A stretch of DNA of 64,000 nt, taken from assembly GCA_038049695.1 (NCBI GenBank), contig CP142452.1:51170501-51234500 (forward strand). The letters run 5' to 3'. This stretch comes from Cinnamomum chago. Taxonomy: Eukaryota; Streptophyta; Magnoliopsida; Laurales; Lauraceae. The stretch's first letter is position 1; every line of letters starts with the position of its first letter. Positions 22,861 through 35,423 of the stretch are shown here, one piece after another. Below the pieces are notes generated by a model. That model saw only the letters and a list, made by a program, of their open reading frames with translations, made no database searches and had not been told where the DNA came from. Made by a program: the position numbers and the translations under genes.

Positions 22861-23378
22861 AATTTTATTCCCGGCGAGAAAAGACGCTGGTAAAAAGATT
22901 TAAAAAAATAATTTTTGTAATTTGTAAATCTTTTCACGGCGCAAAAAACGCCGGCGAAAGTTTTTCTAAATATATTTTTGAAAAAGTAAACCACTTTTCC
23001 AGGCGCAAATTAACGCCGGCAAAAGTTTTCAATGAAAAATAAACATCTTTTCCCGGCGCAAAAAAACGCCGGCAAAAGTTTTCTATGAAAAATAAATATA
23101 TTTTCCCTGCGCAAAAAAATGCCGGCAAAAGTTTTTTAAAATTTATTATTGAAAAAATAAAAGTCTTTGCCCGGCGAAATAAACCTCCTTTTCCGGCGAA
23201 ATAAAACGCCGGCAATGGATAGATTTTTCTCGGCGCAACCTCTTTTTCGCCGGCAAATGGTATTACTGGCGTACCTTTGCCGGCGCAAGAGAAATCGCCG
23301 GGAATAGTTTTTCCCGGCGTTTTATGGACCTTTCCCGGCGCTTATTTAGTGCCGGCAAAAGTGCACATTGTTGTAGTT
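22861..23378 (-). repeat. CACTA right subterminal repeats and terminal repeat
   Basis: Units of the form cgcaaaaaacgccggcaaaag recur about every 55 bases from 22940 to 23130, then CCGGCG motifs in both orientations up to the end. A 93-codon frame here is produced by the repetition and is not a gene. Confidence 0.75.
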
Positions 23379-23381
23379 GGC

Positions 23382-23439
23382 ATTTGAAGAGTCGCGGACC
23401 ATGCCACGTCTTTTGGAATTTTTTTTGAAGAGTCGCGGA
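23382..23439. other. Junction between CACTA flank and truncated gypsy A LTR
   Basis: A 13-bp direct repeat gaagagtcgcgga occurs at 23386-23398 and 23427-23439. The gypsy A 3' LTR then starts abruptly, lacking about 214 bases of its end compared with the 5' LTR. This suggests a deletion or rearrangement between the two insertions. Confidence 0.6.
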
Positions 23440-24806
23440 TCTCAAATCATAAAGATAATAATACAAGTATAGTACCGTATCAGAATGAGCAATGCTCATT
23501 AGCATATTACCCAAAAGTAAGGTTAAAGTTTATACAAAGATCATTTAGTTACATTCCCCAAAAATAGAGGCCAACAAAGGCCAATACATCTCAAAATATA
23601 TAATCCCAAAAGAATGAGTTATCCACAACTCCCAAATTGGATCGCATCTCGAGACACCCGAATGTCTAAATGACATCATCGGTGCGCCACTCAACTAGCT
23701 GCTGCGGTTCTTCGACCGCCTCCTCGTGCTCCTCCTCGGGATAACCGACAACGGGACCTGAGTACCAAAGAGTGGGTCAAACACGACGGTTTGACAAATG
23801 GGTAAAATACCACGACAATATGATAATAAATGAATTTACCTTCAAAAACATGTAAAACCTGCTTAAATAACAATTTATATGAAAAGATAAAACATTTATT
23901 CCAAATACAAGTATGCATTATAAAACATGTACAAGTAACCAAGGAACGGGGAAACAAGCAAGATGACAACCACACGAAGCTAAGTCCTCTATCACTAAAG
24001 TGATAGAGCAATAACTAGGCACTGATCTCAGTCACTCGAGATGAGGAGAAACAGTCGATCTTATAAATACATATACATATACTATACATGACCACGGTAG
24101 CAAGCCGGGCATTGGGAACCACAGTAGCAATCTGCGGCATCGGGACAAGACCACTGTAATAACCGGGTAGCGGGATCCAAGCTGCAGCTGGCGGGATAAG
24201 AGGGGGATCTCCAAGTCGGTGGATCAGAACAACAGGGTTATCCAAGCTTAGTGGTGCCGACTAATAGGACAAATAACAATCAAGACATGTGCAAGTAAAT
24301 CAAGTACAAATAAATAAATGGGTAGGACGGGGGTGCTCAAGGGTACACTGTCATTTCATGTGGTGCAATGCACTTCGGGACAAGTAACTGTTACCAGTGT
24401 AACTTCGATGCTTTCGGGAAACAAGTCATGTACTATAAATCTCGGGAAAAGTGAAATACAATAAACAATTGAGATTTCAGGAAAGTATCGGGTTCAAGAT
24501 TTATTTGAAGTGAATAGGGATCCCGTATGTCGATCTAACAACAATTTGGTACTCTTTGAGTTTGGGAACATTCTGGGCTCCTCATACACTTTGAATTTTC
24601 AAAGCTTCAAATGACATCTTCGTGATATGGTTTCTTTCTCGAACGGCCTCATACATTGCCTAGTGGGTCTCCTTTGACGGACAAAGCTCATCGCTCTAGC
24701 GAACCGGAGAGTTTGCTCGAGCGAGGAGCTCTCTGGAATGGTTGTCTGGGTAATTTCGGTTACCTAGCGGTCAGATGGCGGTTAGCTGCCCTTGGGTTCG
24801 GCGGTT
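23440..24806 (-). repeat. 3' LTR of gypsy A, distal part
   Basis: Matches 47123-47909 plus 50124-50690 of the 5' LTR and contains an exon-like block (23666-23757). It is cut by the copia insertion at 24806; cggtt (24802-24806) is one side of the copia target duplication. The other part is 37425-39150. Confidence 0.85.
23666..23757 (-). other. Conserved 92-nt exon-like block in LTR (copy 2)
   Basis: After CTCAG the frame reads PVVGYPEEEHEEAVEEPQQL, then VEWRTDDVI and stop at 23666. Three replacements relative to the 5' LTR copy (Gly to Glu, Gly to Arg, Ala to Thr). Length 92 nt. Confidence 0.5.
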
Positions 24807-26789
24807 TGAAAGAAAATGCATTACAGATCTGAAAGTAGACTGCCATGGCTGATTTTGGGTTTTCAAGTTTTAAAACAAGAAACCCAGATCTGATTTTCCA
24901 GCCATGAAAACACGCATAGAAATCCATGAAATCATGATCAACATGTGTCTAAAGAAAGGAGAAGATAGAGGACTATTACCTTGATGATTTGAATGCCTCA
25001 AAACTCTGAAAAGAAAGACTTCAAAGGACTGATATCAGCGTGCAACCAGCAATACAGGTGCAGGAATTTGTTGCAGAAATTTCTCCTTTGATCTTGTCTC
25101 CTATTCCACTTCCCAATCTAATTGGTCTTGATTGTGGGATCCAACTATGGAATCCTAAGAAGGGTTTTTCAGAATTACTCTTTGTGGAAAAGGCCTGAAC
25201 CTGATCTCAGCCTCTTCAATGAAGAAGAAGAAGGCAGCAAGGGCTGGGCGTGTATTCTCTCCTTGTTGTCTTGGGCGGCCAATGGGTTTCCTTGGTGTTT
25301 CTTCCTTGCTTTCTATGTTGCACGTCCAAGGGTAGTGCTATCTCTATTTATAAAGATCACATTCCTTTTTAAGAGTTCTCTTTCTAATAGGAATGTCAAT
25401 CCCATAAAATAAGCAACCAGCCCCTTTAGTGTGCAACACTTTCTAATTAAAGATACTAAAATTAGTAAGTTTCAATCATAGGAATTCTTACCCAAAGAGG
25501 AGTTCTTCCTTCCAAGTAAAGATACCTAATCAAACTTGGAAACCTCACATAAGGTGCACCCCACATGGCTGGCCCACAAGATAGATAAACACACCATGGC
25601 CCACTAGTCAATAATTTAGCTAGAGTTAAATTCATGTATGCCATCAAAAACCTATTTGAATTTATACTCAAAATTATTCTTCCACAAAATTAATTCAACC
25701 ACATACCATTTAATTAAATTAGGAAACCATGCCAATATAGGAAAGTGGCTAGAAGAGGGACCAAAAGACATATTTGCCCTTGGCTCCCAAAATGACCAAA
25801 ATGTCCATGCTAACCCCATAGCAACATTAAGATCATTTTAACCCTAATTCATTCCACTAGAGAGTTATGGTTGCACTCCAAGGAAAAATATTAAATTGCA
25901 AATAAAGCTCATCATAAATAGACGATTGTCTTTGACCTACCAAGTACAATGACCACAATGCCCCTCTATGTAACATCCATAATCAAGTAGGTTAACCGAT
26001 GTACTATCTACCTTCTTGATTACATCTCAACCTTAGAACTTCATACCCTTGACTTAATCATCATCCGGATATCATTCTCTTGATCCAGGGAGCGACCCAC
26101 AAGTTCAATATCCATATGGAACATCCATATACTAAGATCTTAGATTCTGATGATTAATCGGATAATTCTAAGGGGACGATCATTCCAGCACACGATGGCA
26201 TAGATTCCATATTGCATTTGCACGTCCCAACTAATCAAGCCCGAGTACCCAAAACACAGAGCTGTTGACCCATGAACAGGATCTCACCCATAGTGAATTA
26301 AAGTACAAGAACTCGACTTCGTCAGTTCATCCACAAATGCTCAAGATTAAGAGCACTGGTCACTCAGTAGCAAGAGGTGATTTGATCTCTCTCTGTGATA
26401 GTACTATTTTAGAGATCACACCTACAAGTGGTCCTGTTCAATGCATGACACATGCACTAATGAGCTAAATCCGGAAAAGCCTCCCGTGACTTAGGTAAGT
26501 CACCCTAAATACAGGAGAGTATCTCATTATAACTTATACCAAGATGAAGTGCCCAACTCCATCTCTCAGTTATGAACAAGTTTATTGTTTCAAGTGTCCA
26601 TGACTCAGACCTTACTGTGTGTAGCCACTACACACCTAAGTCATTACTAGAAAACAATGGGCCTTACACAACCATACATATACACAAGTATTAAGAGAAA
26701 GATGTCATTCCATTAAATAACCAATAAATATCCAGTAACAGAGATGTAAGTGCAGTCAGTGGGCTTTAGGGCATACACCAATCCCAACA
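24807..26789 (-). repeat. 3' LTR of copia element (1983 bp)
   Basis: Minus strand TGTTGGGATTGG ... TTTTCTTTCA. Collinear without visible gaps with 35437-37419. A 96-codon frame (25122-25412) appears identically in both LTRs only because the LTRs are nearly identical. Confidence 0.93.
25345..25352 (-). promoter_or_regulatory. TATA box in copia 3' LTR
   Basis: The minus strand reads TATAAATA within GATCTTTATAAATAGAG, about 1.4 kb into the LTR. Confidence 0.6.
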
Positions 26790-26801
26790 ATCTCCCACTT
26801 G
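26790..26801 (-). other. Polypurine tract of copia element
   Basis: The minus strand reads GCAAGTGGGAGAT directly before TGTTGGG, in the correct position for plus-strand priming. Confidence 0.8.
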
Positions 26802-28507
26802 CACTAAAGATCACTACGACCTAACCTAACTCCCATAGACTCAACATGTGAAGAAAACACTTTCTCAGTAAGAGTCTTTGTAAATGGGTCATCTAAGTTA
26901 TTTGCCTTTTGCAATCTGCTCTACCACTATTTCTCCATCCTGGACGAATTCCCGGATCAAGTGGTACTTTCTCTGAATATGCTTGCCTTTCTTGTGATTC
27001 CTGGGCTCTTTGCAGTTAGCTACTGCACCAGTATTGTCGCAGTACATGACAATTGGTTTTTGCACTGCAGGAACTACTCCCAATTCCAATAGGAATTTTC
27101 TGAGCCATACTGTTTCCTTCGCAGCTTCCGATGCCGCCACATACTCTGCTTCCATGGTAGAATCAGCAGTACAATCTTGCTTGACACTTCTCCATGATAT
27201 AGCCCCTCCTGATAGAGTAAAGACGTATCCCGAGGTAGACTTTCTGCCATCCACATCCGACTGGAAATCAGAGTCTGTATACGCCAGTGGCGTTAGATCA
27301 TCTTCTCGGTAGACTAGCATATTGTTAGACCCCGACCCAGACCTAGTCGATTAGTGTGCGATTAGTATGTGTTTAGTTCTAAGTGGGTTTAGTCGTGGTT
27401 GGGTTAGAAGTGATTAGTTAGTTTGGACATAGCTTTGGGAATTTGAGAACGTCTAGTATTAGTCAGACACACTCAGGAAGGCCTGAGTGCACGTGTAAGC
27501 TTGGGAAGATCGTATTGATTTTCGTGTGAGTGTGATTTTGATTTCATGTGAATGATCTTGTTATGTGTTACAACTTTCTTTTTAAGCCCATTCGTGTTTG
27601 AAGCCCAAAAACCCATGTTTTGGCCCAAAGAGGGTAAAATTGTCTTTCTTGCATAAATCTGGACACAATTTTCGAGATCTCAAAACCATGTCAAAAATAT
27701 ACTTTTTGGAAACTAGATATTTCGACGATCATTTTATCCTTCTTCGTCGAAGTCATCCGAGGCCCACAAGACCATGTTTTAGTCACTTCAAGTTCAAGCC
27801 AAATGGGGCCCATGAGTCATCACTTAATCCCCTTTCCCCTCCCTTTTCATTCATTTCCCAATCTCTGCAACTTTTGAGTCTAGGGCAAGAGAGAAAACCT
27901 CTTTTCTCCTTCATCTTCCTCACTTGGTTTGATCTAGCTAGAGAGCTCCAAAGGAAATTCTAAGACTACCATTTTCTTCATCTCCTTGCAAGCTTCCTAT
28001 TGATACAAGTTTCTTGAGTTTTCAAGTTGGGCAAGAGCTCCATTTCTCTCCCTCCCTCTTGTGTGGCCATTTCTAGGTAAGGGTTTCCACTCATACTTTC
28101 CATTGAGTCATTTTAGTTCCTTAAGATCATGTTTTTCATGTTTTCAAACCCTATTTGGAAAATGGGTTTCTTGTTTCCATTTTTGAGTAAGTTTTGTGTG
28201 TTTTCTTGGTTTGGCTTGTAGTGTGGGATTAGCTTGTGTGAAGAGCTTGAAGTGGAGTGTTTAGCATTTGGGCAAGGCAAGTAATCTCTATAGGATCATT
28301 GTGCATGTTATTTTAAGCTACATTATTGTTTTGGAAACTTTGCATATGGATATGTTTACAAGCTTTATGATTGTGTTTTCATGAGTTTTGGATGTGTGCT
28401 TTGTCCCTTGGGGAGTATGTAGACTCAGGGAATATAAGTGGAATGAGAATGAATGGAAGGGAAGAAGAGAAATGTGAAAAATCTGTGCTGAAACGCATTC
28501 CCGTGCA

Positions 28508-28935
28508 CTGGCGGTCAGCACAGCGGTCAGCTCGCGGCTAGCCGCCTGTGTCCACTTCGGCTAACCGCAGGCTGACCGAACTCAGCGGTTACCTTTCCAG
28601 AAGCTAGCATTTTCACCTGGGACCAGCGGTCAGCTCCGCGGTCAGCTCACGGCTAACCGCCAGTCTCACTCGCGGTTAACCGCAAGCCAACCGTGGACTG
28701 CGGTTCCTTCTCCAGAAGCTGGCATTTTGTTGGGATCCACGGTCAGCGCCGCGGTCATCTCACGGCTAACCGCCAGTCCTACTCGCGGTTAACCGCAAGC
28801 CAACCGCGCAATGCGGTTCCATTTCCCGAGAGCTAAGTTCAAAATTGGTATTTCAGCGGTCAGCCTGGCGGTCACCTTGCGGCTAGCCGCCGGACCCCAG
28901 TTCGGCTAGCCGCCACCTGACCGCGAGGTGACCGA
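28508..28935. repeat. Palindrome cluster CGGTTAACCG / CGGCTAGCCG in solo LTR
   Basis: About four blocks of roughly 110 bases, each holding ggcggtcagc, gcggctaaccgc or cggctagccgcc and gcggttaaccgc. Many units are self-complementary. GC content contrasts sharply with the surrounding LTR. Confidence 0.85.
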
Positions 28936-29795
28936 AATTCACTGTTTGTGTATTTTGACGAGTTTAGCAAGAATGAAAAACTAGAACATGTTAAGTGACC
29001 TTTAGCTTGATATTGTACACTCGAGACCCGAGATGTCCTTGAACTTCTGGGGCACCAATTCTATTTTTAACTCCGCATCTGGGCTTCGATTGTACAACAA
29101 CCATCCAAAGGTCCTTGTATGTGCTTGATAGACTTCGTGTTTGAACCTTGATTTTTGGGTATGATGAATACCATTGTGAACTCATTTTGAAGTGTTAGTA
29201 CAACCGTGTTTTGAAGTTTTGTTAAGAAAAAGGGGATCACTTCCTAAGCGTGTTTTGCATAAATATTATGCCTCGTGCTAGTCGTGCTCGTCGTGATGTG
29301 ATAAGTGATTTCCCCCTTTTTATCTCGACGTGTTTGATCGTGCTTCGCGTGTTTTGTGCATTCATGAACTAAGTGAACACCACTGAGCTTAGACTGCCCT
29401 TTCGGTTTGATCCACTGTCTGGGGGTCTTTAAACATGTGGACTGTCTGCAGACTGGTCGTGTATTTATTACACATCGTGCGTGTCCGGTTCCGCGGCCGG
29501 AATTCCCGTCTTTGTGGGAAATCGTGTCGTGCTTATATTATGTATATCGTGCTTGTCGTGCGTGCTTGCTCTTTTCATTATATAAATGATAGAGAAAGGA
29601 TGGGCTCTTTGTGGATTGTAACTTTTCATGATATATTTAGTACTCATGCTAGTTTGTTTTGATACCTCAGCTATTGTGACAGTTCAAATCAAGTATTCGA
29701 TTTCAAGTGTTTTTCCCAAGTATTATTGTCATGTTCATGCCTATATTGATTACCTGCCAAACCGTCGTGTTTGACCCTTGCTTGTTGGTGCCCAG

Positions 29796-29887
29796 GTGCA
29801 GGAGACGTTGCCTTTGAGGAGGAGCGTCAGGAGGAGGCTTGTGAGCCAACTCCCGTGAGAGAGTGGCAGCCCGACGATGTCATCTAG
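29796..29887 (+). other. Conserved 92-nt exon-like block in LTR (copy 3)
   Basis: After gcccag the frame reads AGDVAFEEERQEEACEPTPV then REWQPDDVI and TAG at 29885-29887. Identical protein to the copy at 46085-46176. Confidence 0.5.
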
Positions 29888-32800
29888 ATGTCGGTCTGGT
29901 TCTTGAGTTTCGTCACATTTTGTCATGGAGTTTCTTTTGGCTATTTTGAGATTGTATTGACCTTTATTGGTCTCTTACGGGTTGTACTAAACTTAACTTG
30001 TTTTTTTGTATTAACTCTATAACTTGAATATTAATGGGAATGCTTGTTAGCTTCTTTCTATGATACCATGCCTTGTTATTAAATGTTATAGCACCTAAAG
30101 ATTTTATTGGGGCTCATCTTGATGTGTTTTGCTACACGCTTCCGCAATCGTGTACGTGTGAGTCAGATTCCGACTGTCTTTGGGAATCCTCACCGCGGGA
30201 ACCTGTGGGAAAGTATATCATCAATGTACCCACCAACGTCGCGGGGCCCGGGATCCGTTCCGGGGTCGCGACACATATAATCTTTCGTTCTCCGAAGATA
30301 CTTGAATATATGCTTAACAACTGTCCAGTGCATAGGTCTAGGGTTTGATTGATATCTACTAACCATGCCAACGGCAAAGCAGATATCTGGTCTAGTACAC
30401 AACATTGCATACATGAGGCTTCCAACAGCTGATGCATATGGTACTCTCCTCATGCTTTCTATCTCCTCAGGTGTCTTCGGACATTGATTCCGAGATAGTG
30501 GTACTCCATGTCTAGAAGGTAGCAAGCCCTTCTTGGAGTCATGCATGTTATACTTGACCAATATCTTCTCAATATATGAAGATTGGGATAAGGCTAACAT
30601 CTTGTTCTTGCGATCTCGCAAAAGCTTGATCCCTAAGACATAGCTTGCCTCACCCAAATCCTTCATCTGAAATTGAGATGATAACCAAGCCTTTGTAGAC
30701 GACATCATGCCAACATCATTTCCAATGAGTAATATGTCATCCACATACAGGACTAAAAATGCAACTGCGTTTCCACTCCCTTTCTTATACACACATGGTT
30801 CATCAATGTTTTGCTCAAAGCCAAAGGATTTGACTGCCTGATTAAACTTGATGTTCCATGCCCTAGATGCTTGCTTAAGTCCATAAATGGACTTCTTAAG
30901 TTTACAGACCATGTTCTCTTGGCCACCAGCAATGAATCCCTCTGGTTGCATCATATAGATGCATTCGTCAAGACTTCCATTAAGAAAAGCTGTCTTGACA
31001 TCCATCTGCCATATCTTGTAGTCATAATGACATGCGATGGCTAAGAGAATCCTTATGGATTTAAGCATAGCCACTGGTGAAAAGGTTTCCTCATAATCGA
31101 TACCCTCTTTCTGAGTAAATCCTTTCGCCACCAGTCTTGCTTTGAAGGTTTCAACCTTCCCATCCACTCCTCTCTTTCTCTTGTAGATCCACTTGCACCC
31201 TATGGGTTTGATCCCTTCAGGTGCATCCACAAGTTCCCAGACTTGATTGGAATACAGAGAATCCAATTCAGATTTCATCGCTTACTGCCACATGTCAGCA
31301 TCTATATCCGTTACTGCTTCATCGTAACTAGTAGGATCCTCAACCAGATCCTTGGAGTCTGTCATAAAAGACACTCCTAGGTATCTATCTGGTGGTCTAG
31401 AAATTCTCCCACTATGACGAGGCTCCGGAGTGTTAAAAGGAATGTCTTGATTTTCTACAATCTCAGGATCTGGCACAGATGTTGCAGGAGTTTCTGAAAG
31501 AATCTCCTCAAGTGTTTCTTTACAACCAAGCTCTTGGTGCATCATGCAATCATCCTCCAAGTATTTAGCATGAGTGCTGATAAGCACTTTTTGCTCCTTT
31601 GGATGATAAAAGATGCCTCCTCTCGTTCCCTTAGGATACCCAATGAAGTAGCACATTTCCGATCTGGGTTCTAGCTTGGTAGCTTTATCATTCAGTACAT
31701 AAGCTGGACAACCCCAAATGTGGATATGTTTTAAACTGGGTTTTCGACCTGTCCACATTTCTTGAGGTGTCCTAGGTACTGATTTAGAAGGTACCAGATT
31801 CAAAATGTATGCTGCTGCTTCTAGCGCATATCCCCAAAAAGATATGGGTAGGGTTGCATGACTCATCATGGACCTTACCATATCAAGAAGGGTCCGGTTT
31901 CTTCTCTCTGCTACACCATTTTGCTGGGGTGTACCCGGTGCAGACAACTAAGACACAATCCCATGTTGTGTGAGGTACTCCTTGAACTCACCCAGGAGGT
32001 ACTCGCCACCTCGATCAGATCGAAGAGCTTTGATATGTTTCCCTAGTTGTAACTCCGCCTCAGCCTTGAATTGTTTGAACTTATCAAATGCTTCAGACTT
32101 GCGTCGCATTAGGTACACATATCCATACCTAGAGTAATCATCAGTGAAGGTGATGAAATACTCATAACCTCCTCTAGCTAGTTTGTTCATAGGACCACAC
32201 ACATCAGTGTGAACCAATTCTAACAACTCTTTTGACCTCAGTCCCTTTCCAGAGAATGACCTTTTGGTCATCTTTCCCATGAGACATGATTCACACTGAG
32301 GTAAAGGTTCGAGATCTAATGAGCTCAAAAGCCCATCCTCTACCAACCTCTGAATCCGTTTTAGGTTAATGTGACCCAAACGTAAGTGCCAAAGATAAGT
32401 GTCATTGGTCGAAGATACCTTCCTCTTAAGGGAAGATGAGCTTTCTAGTTGTACATTATGCAGTGAGGGAGCAATAGGATATATATAAAATAAGTTATCA
32501 TGCATTCTACCGGAACATATAATATTTCCATCTCTACTGATATCAACCCCAGAATGGAAAGAAACTGAATAATTAAATTCAATGAGTCTGGAAACTGAAA
32601 TTAAATTCTTCTTTATGTCCGGAACATAGAAAACATTGTTTAAAACTAATATCCTATCATGCGGAAAATGTAAGGTAACAGCTCCCACTGCAACAGCCCA
32701 TATCTTTGCTCCATTTCCGACTCTAAGGTCAAACTCCCCTTTCTCAAGCTTTTTCATTATCTGAAACCCCTGCAATGAATTGCAGATATGATTAGTGGCT

Positions 32801-33693
32801 CCAGAGTCTACTATCCAGGAATCAGTAGAATCAACCACATGACTGGTTTCAATGTAGTAGGAAAGAGATATACCTTTCTTATCTGAACCTAGGAGCTTAG
32901 GACAATCTTTCTTCCAGTGACCTTTGAGGCCGCACTTGAAGCATTTTCCTTTGGGCTTTTCACCTGTGCCTTTGTCCTTCTTGCCAGCATTGCCCTTTTT
33001 CTGTCCTTTTCCCTTACCCTGCTTCTTCTTGAACTTTTTCCCTTTCGGGTTCAGTTTAGAGGAAGACTGGGAAAAGTGAGCTTGGCCTTTAGGCTTCATG
33101 ATGGCCTCTGCCGCCTGGAGTTCTTTCATTAACTCTGAGAGAGTCATGTCCAACTTGCTCATGTTGAAGTTGAGCTTGAACTGGTTGAAAGACTCCGGCA
33201 GAGTTTCTAGAATCATATCAGTCTGACTCCCTGCATCAATCTCAGCCCCTAGGATCTCAGCTTCATTGAAACAATCCATCATTTTGAGCATGTGCTCTCT
33301 GACAGGTGTTCCCTCAGCCATCCTAGTATTCATGATTGTCCTTAAAGCAGCTTGCCTAGCTGGCCTGCTTTTGTCTGCGAACATCTCAGACAAGGACAGC
33401 ATGATATCAGAAGCTGTGTCCATTTGCTCATGCTGCGTTTGCAACACGTTGGACATGGAAGCAAGCATGTAGCATTTGGCCATGCTATTCGCCTTTTTCC
33501 ATTTCCTTTCAGCCTCTAACTGGTCATCTGTAGAATAATCATCAATGGTAGGACAGGGTTCCGACAAAACATACTTGTACTCCTCAGCGGTGAGTACTAT
33601 GTTAAGGTTTCTTTTCCAGTCTACGTAATTTGGGCCAGTCAATTTATTCTCACGCAGAATACTCATCAACGGGCTAAAAGAGTCCTTCCCCAT

Positions 33694-35423
33694 CTCTCTG
33701 GATATATATAATAGGTTATAATTAGACAGGCAGTATATATGTAACATGTATATAGTGCTTGTAATAAAAGGAAAAACATGCATAAGACTTTTTACATTAT
33801 ATAACCCTAATTATATTAATGTATCAGTGTCTCAACCTCCTCATAGACCCTCCATCGAAGGGATGGCCGAGCCTACAGTCACGTTGAGTTAAGGTCTGCT
33901 TATTTGGATCATCACTGTCTGGATACGCATATCCAGTGATAGTCCAATCACTGATTGGTTTGGCCTCATATGACAAATAACACTAACTCCTAGGGAGAGG
34001 TTATTACCGTCTTATGTCAAGTGTATTACCATCTCTTATGAACGTTCCCAGAATGTCTATGACTCAAGTCCTCCGAAGGGAAGTGACTTTAATCCAATCT
34101 TGAAGTGATCTTTAGTAAAGAGCTCCACCGAAGGGATGGCCGCTCCCACCAACGCTTCATTGACATTCTATAGAAGTGATCTTTAGTAAAGAACTCCACC
34201 GAAGGGATAGCCGCTCCCACTAACACCTCATTACGAATGTTCACATTAGTTCAGCCACTAACCCATCGAAGTGATCTTTAGTAAAGAACTCCACCGAAGG
34301 GATGGCCGCTCCCACTAACACTCCAATGAGATAGCATGAACCGAAAATGGAAGGCCGTGGGGTTTTTCCAAACCCCTCTCCCACTTGATTATTTAACACT
34401 AGGGTTTTGAAAAACACTTTTGATCGTTACTCAAACCTTGTTTAAATCTAGCAAACTTGGTTAACAATTTTCATGACTCAATTGCTTAAGTCATCTAAAA
34501 AAAAAAAAATCTTTGCTTTAAAACATATTGAGTGATCTTGGGACCAAAGGGTTATGGGCCCACTATGGTATCAACATATCAGATTTTAGTTTGGCCTCTT
34601 TTGGAAACTTAGGGTACCAAGGTAAACTAAACCCTATCCAATTTTAAACCTTAGACAAATAGAAGGTGCTGGTCTAAGATCCGTTTAAAACAATTTGCCA
34701 AACAAAAACAATCCAATATAGAAAGATGCCAATTTTAAGAACCTAGTGGTGGCCATGTTACTAGGTGATAAACATAGCAATTATATAAAGCATTCAACCA
34801 TGCATTCCATATATAAAAGCAAATAAAAGAATGCAATCCTTGATGGCTCCCTGCTATTTCGGACTTCAAATCCTTTTCCAATTAGGAAACTTGGTTAAGA
34901 GTCCTTCTTGCGCTAGGAAACCTCCGTTGCCTCCGTCACCATGGGACCCGGTTTGTTGCAACCTTCCTCGCTTCAAACTTTCCTTTTCTTGCTTGTTACA
35001 ATAAATCAAATTTATACAAGCAAACCCATGAAAAACAAAAACCCAAAATTACATTGGAGATACCTATGCTTTTCAAGAAAGCTTACATCAACACTAGTTG
35101 AAATATAAACAAGGAAATAATTACAACTTCCTATGATTGCTAACCGCGCAATCGTACACTTTCCAACTAATTAAAAACATCCAAATCCACACACATACAT
35201 GCGAACCATCAAGGATGCAAATACATGGCTGTAAACAAAGAGGTTAGTGCATTCAAAGTGCAGTGTACAGCACTATTCATCATCCTGAAATTATTCCAGC
35301 AGTCTGGAATAATTACTGCACCCCTAACAAGCAGTAAACAGCAACCTAAAGGGCGCCACCATGCCCTTAATTAATCTAGGAATGATATTAACACATCATG
35401 GGATCATGATATCACATGGAGAG
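33694..35423 (-). other. copia 5' leader between primer site and gag
   Basis: Untranslated leader, about 1.7 kb. It contains the triplicated repeat at 34102-34324 and a related partial copy near 33849. Otherwise AT-rich with no recognisable ORF. Confidence 0.7.
34102..34324. repeat. Threefold repeat in copia leader
   Basis: A unit beginning gaagtgatctttagtaaaga and running through ctccaccgaaggga to gccgctcccac occurs at 34102, 34173 and 34268, each about 57 bases with unequal spacers. A diverged partial unit (catcgaagggatggccgagc) is at about 33853. Confidence 0.9.

Larger units (their letters stand above)
9535..23378. mobile_element. CACTA (En/Spm-type) DNA transposon carrying captured gene fragments
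   Basis: The left end begins CACTAAAACAATTTGCAC at 9535. The right end, read inward on the minus strand from 23378, is AACTACAACAATGTGCAC, and both continue CTTTT(A/G)CCGGC; about 24 of 29 bases match. The first base of the right end is changed. A 3-bp duplication GGC lies at 9532-9534 and 23379-23381, the size typical of CACTA insertions. Dense subterminal CGCCGGCAAAAG-type repeats flank both ends. I find no TnpA or TnpD-like coding region, so it looks non-autonomous. Cargo includes GH79, MEX1-like and kinesin fragments; a nested LTR element occupies 16391-22217, so the original length was roughly 7.8 kb. Confidence 0.85.
27323..30273 (+). repeat. Solo LTR, TGTTAGACCCCGACCC type (2951 bp), inside copia pol
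   Basis: It begins TGTTAGACCCCGACCC and ends GGGGTCGCGACA. Target duplication catat at 27318-27322 and 30274-30278. It is a close relative of 43739-46566 and a subfamily of the gypsy A/B LTRs. It contains a GGTTAACC/GGCTAGCC palindrome cluster (28508-28935) and the exon-like block. It must be younger than the copia element. Confidence 0.95.
26898..33693 (-). pseudogene. copia gag-pol polyprotein, nearly intact but broken by two stops and a solo LTR
   Basis: The start is chosen at the methionine of MGKDSFSPLMSILRENKL (33693) rather than the upstream in-frame ATG at 33783, as gag begins there. Domains in order: gag (NYVDWKRNLNIVL), zinc knuckle CFKCGLKGHWKKDC at about 32945-32905, protease WIVDSGATNHI at about 32815-32790, integrase zinc region HLRLGH...CESCLMGK, integrase core HTDVCGP and SDRGGEY, then QQNGVAERRN, reverse transcriptase with YVDDILL near 30740, and RNase H (CDNTGA, 27320-26898). 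An in-frame TAG lies at 31950-31948 inside integrase, and TAA at 31284-31282 at the start of reverse transcriptase. The solo LTR 27323-30273 separates reverse transcriptase from RNase H. All catalytic motifs remain readable, consistent with a recent insertion. Confidence 0.92.

Noticed and set aside
22934..23215. 93-codon Phe/Ala-rich ORF
   Set aside because: Created by CACTA subterminal repeats with a 55-base period; no domain.
22861..23378. CRISPR-like regular repeats
   Set aside because: Spacers are themselves similar AT-rich sequence and the repeats are CACTA subterminal motifs in a plant genome.
24032..24245. GLIHRLGDP-type ORFs in several LTRs as a confident gene
   Set aside because: No shared ATG, and frames diverge in gypsy B and the TGTTAGACC subfamily; mentioned only as a possible partner of the 92-nt block.
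25122..25412. 96-codon ORF repeated identically at 35752-36042
   Set aside because: It sits in the two nearly identical LTRs of one copia element, so its conservation reflects LTR identity, not coding.
29407..29662. ORFs repeated at 45665-45947
   Set aside because: They fall in the LTR block that is nearly identical at DNA level, and the frame is not kept in other family LTRs.
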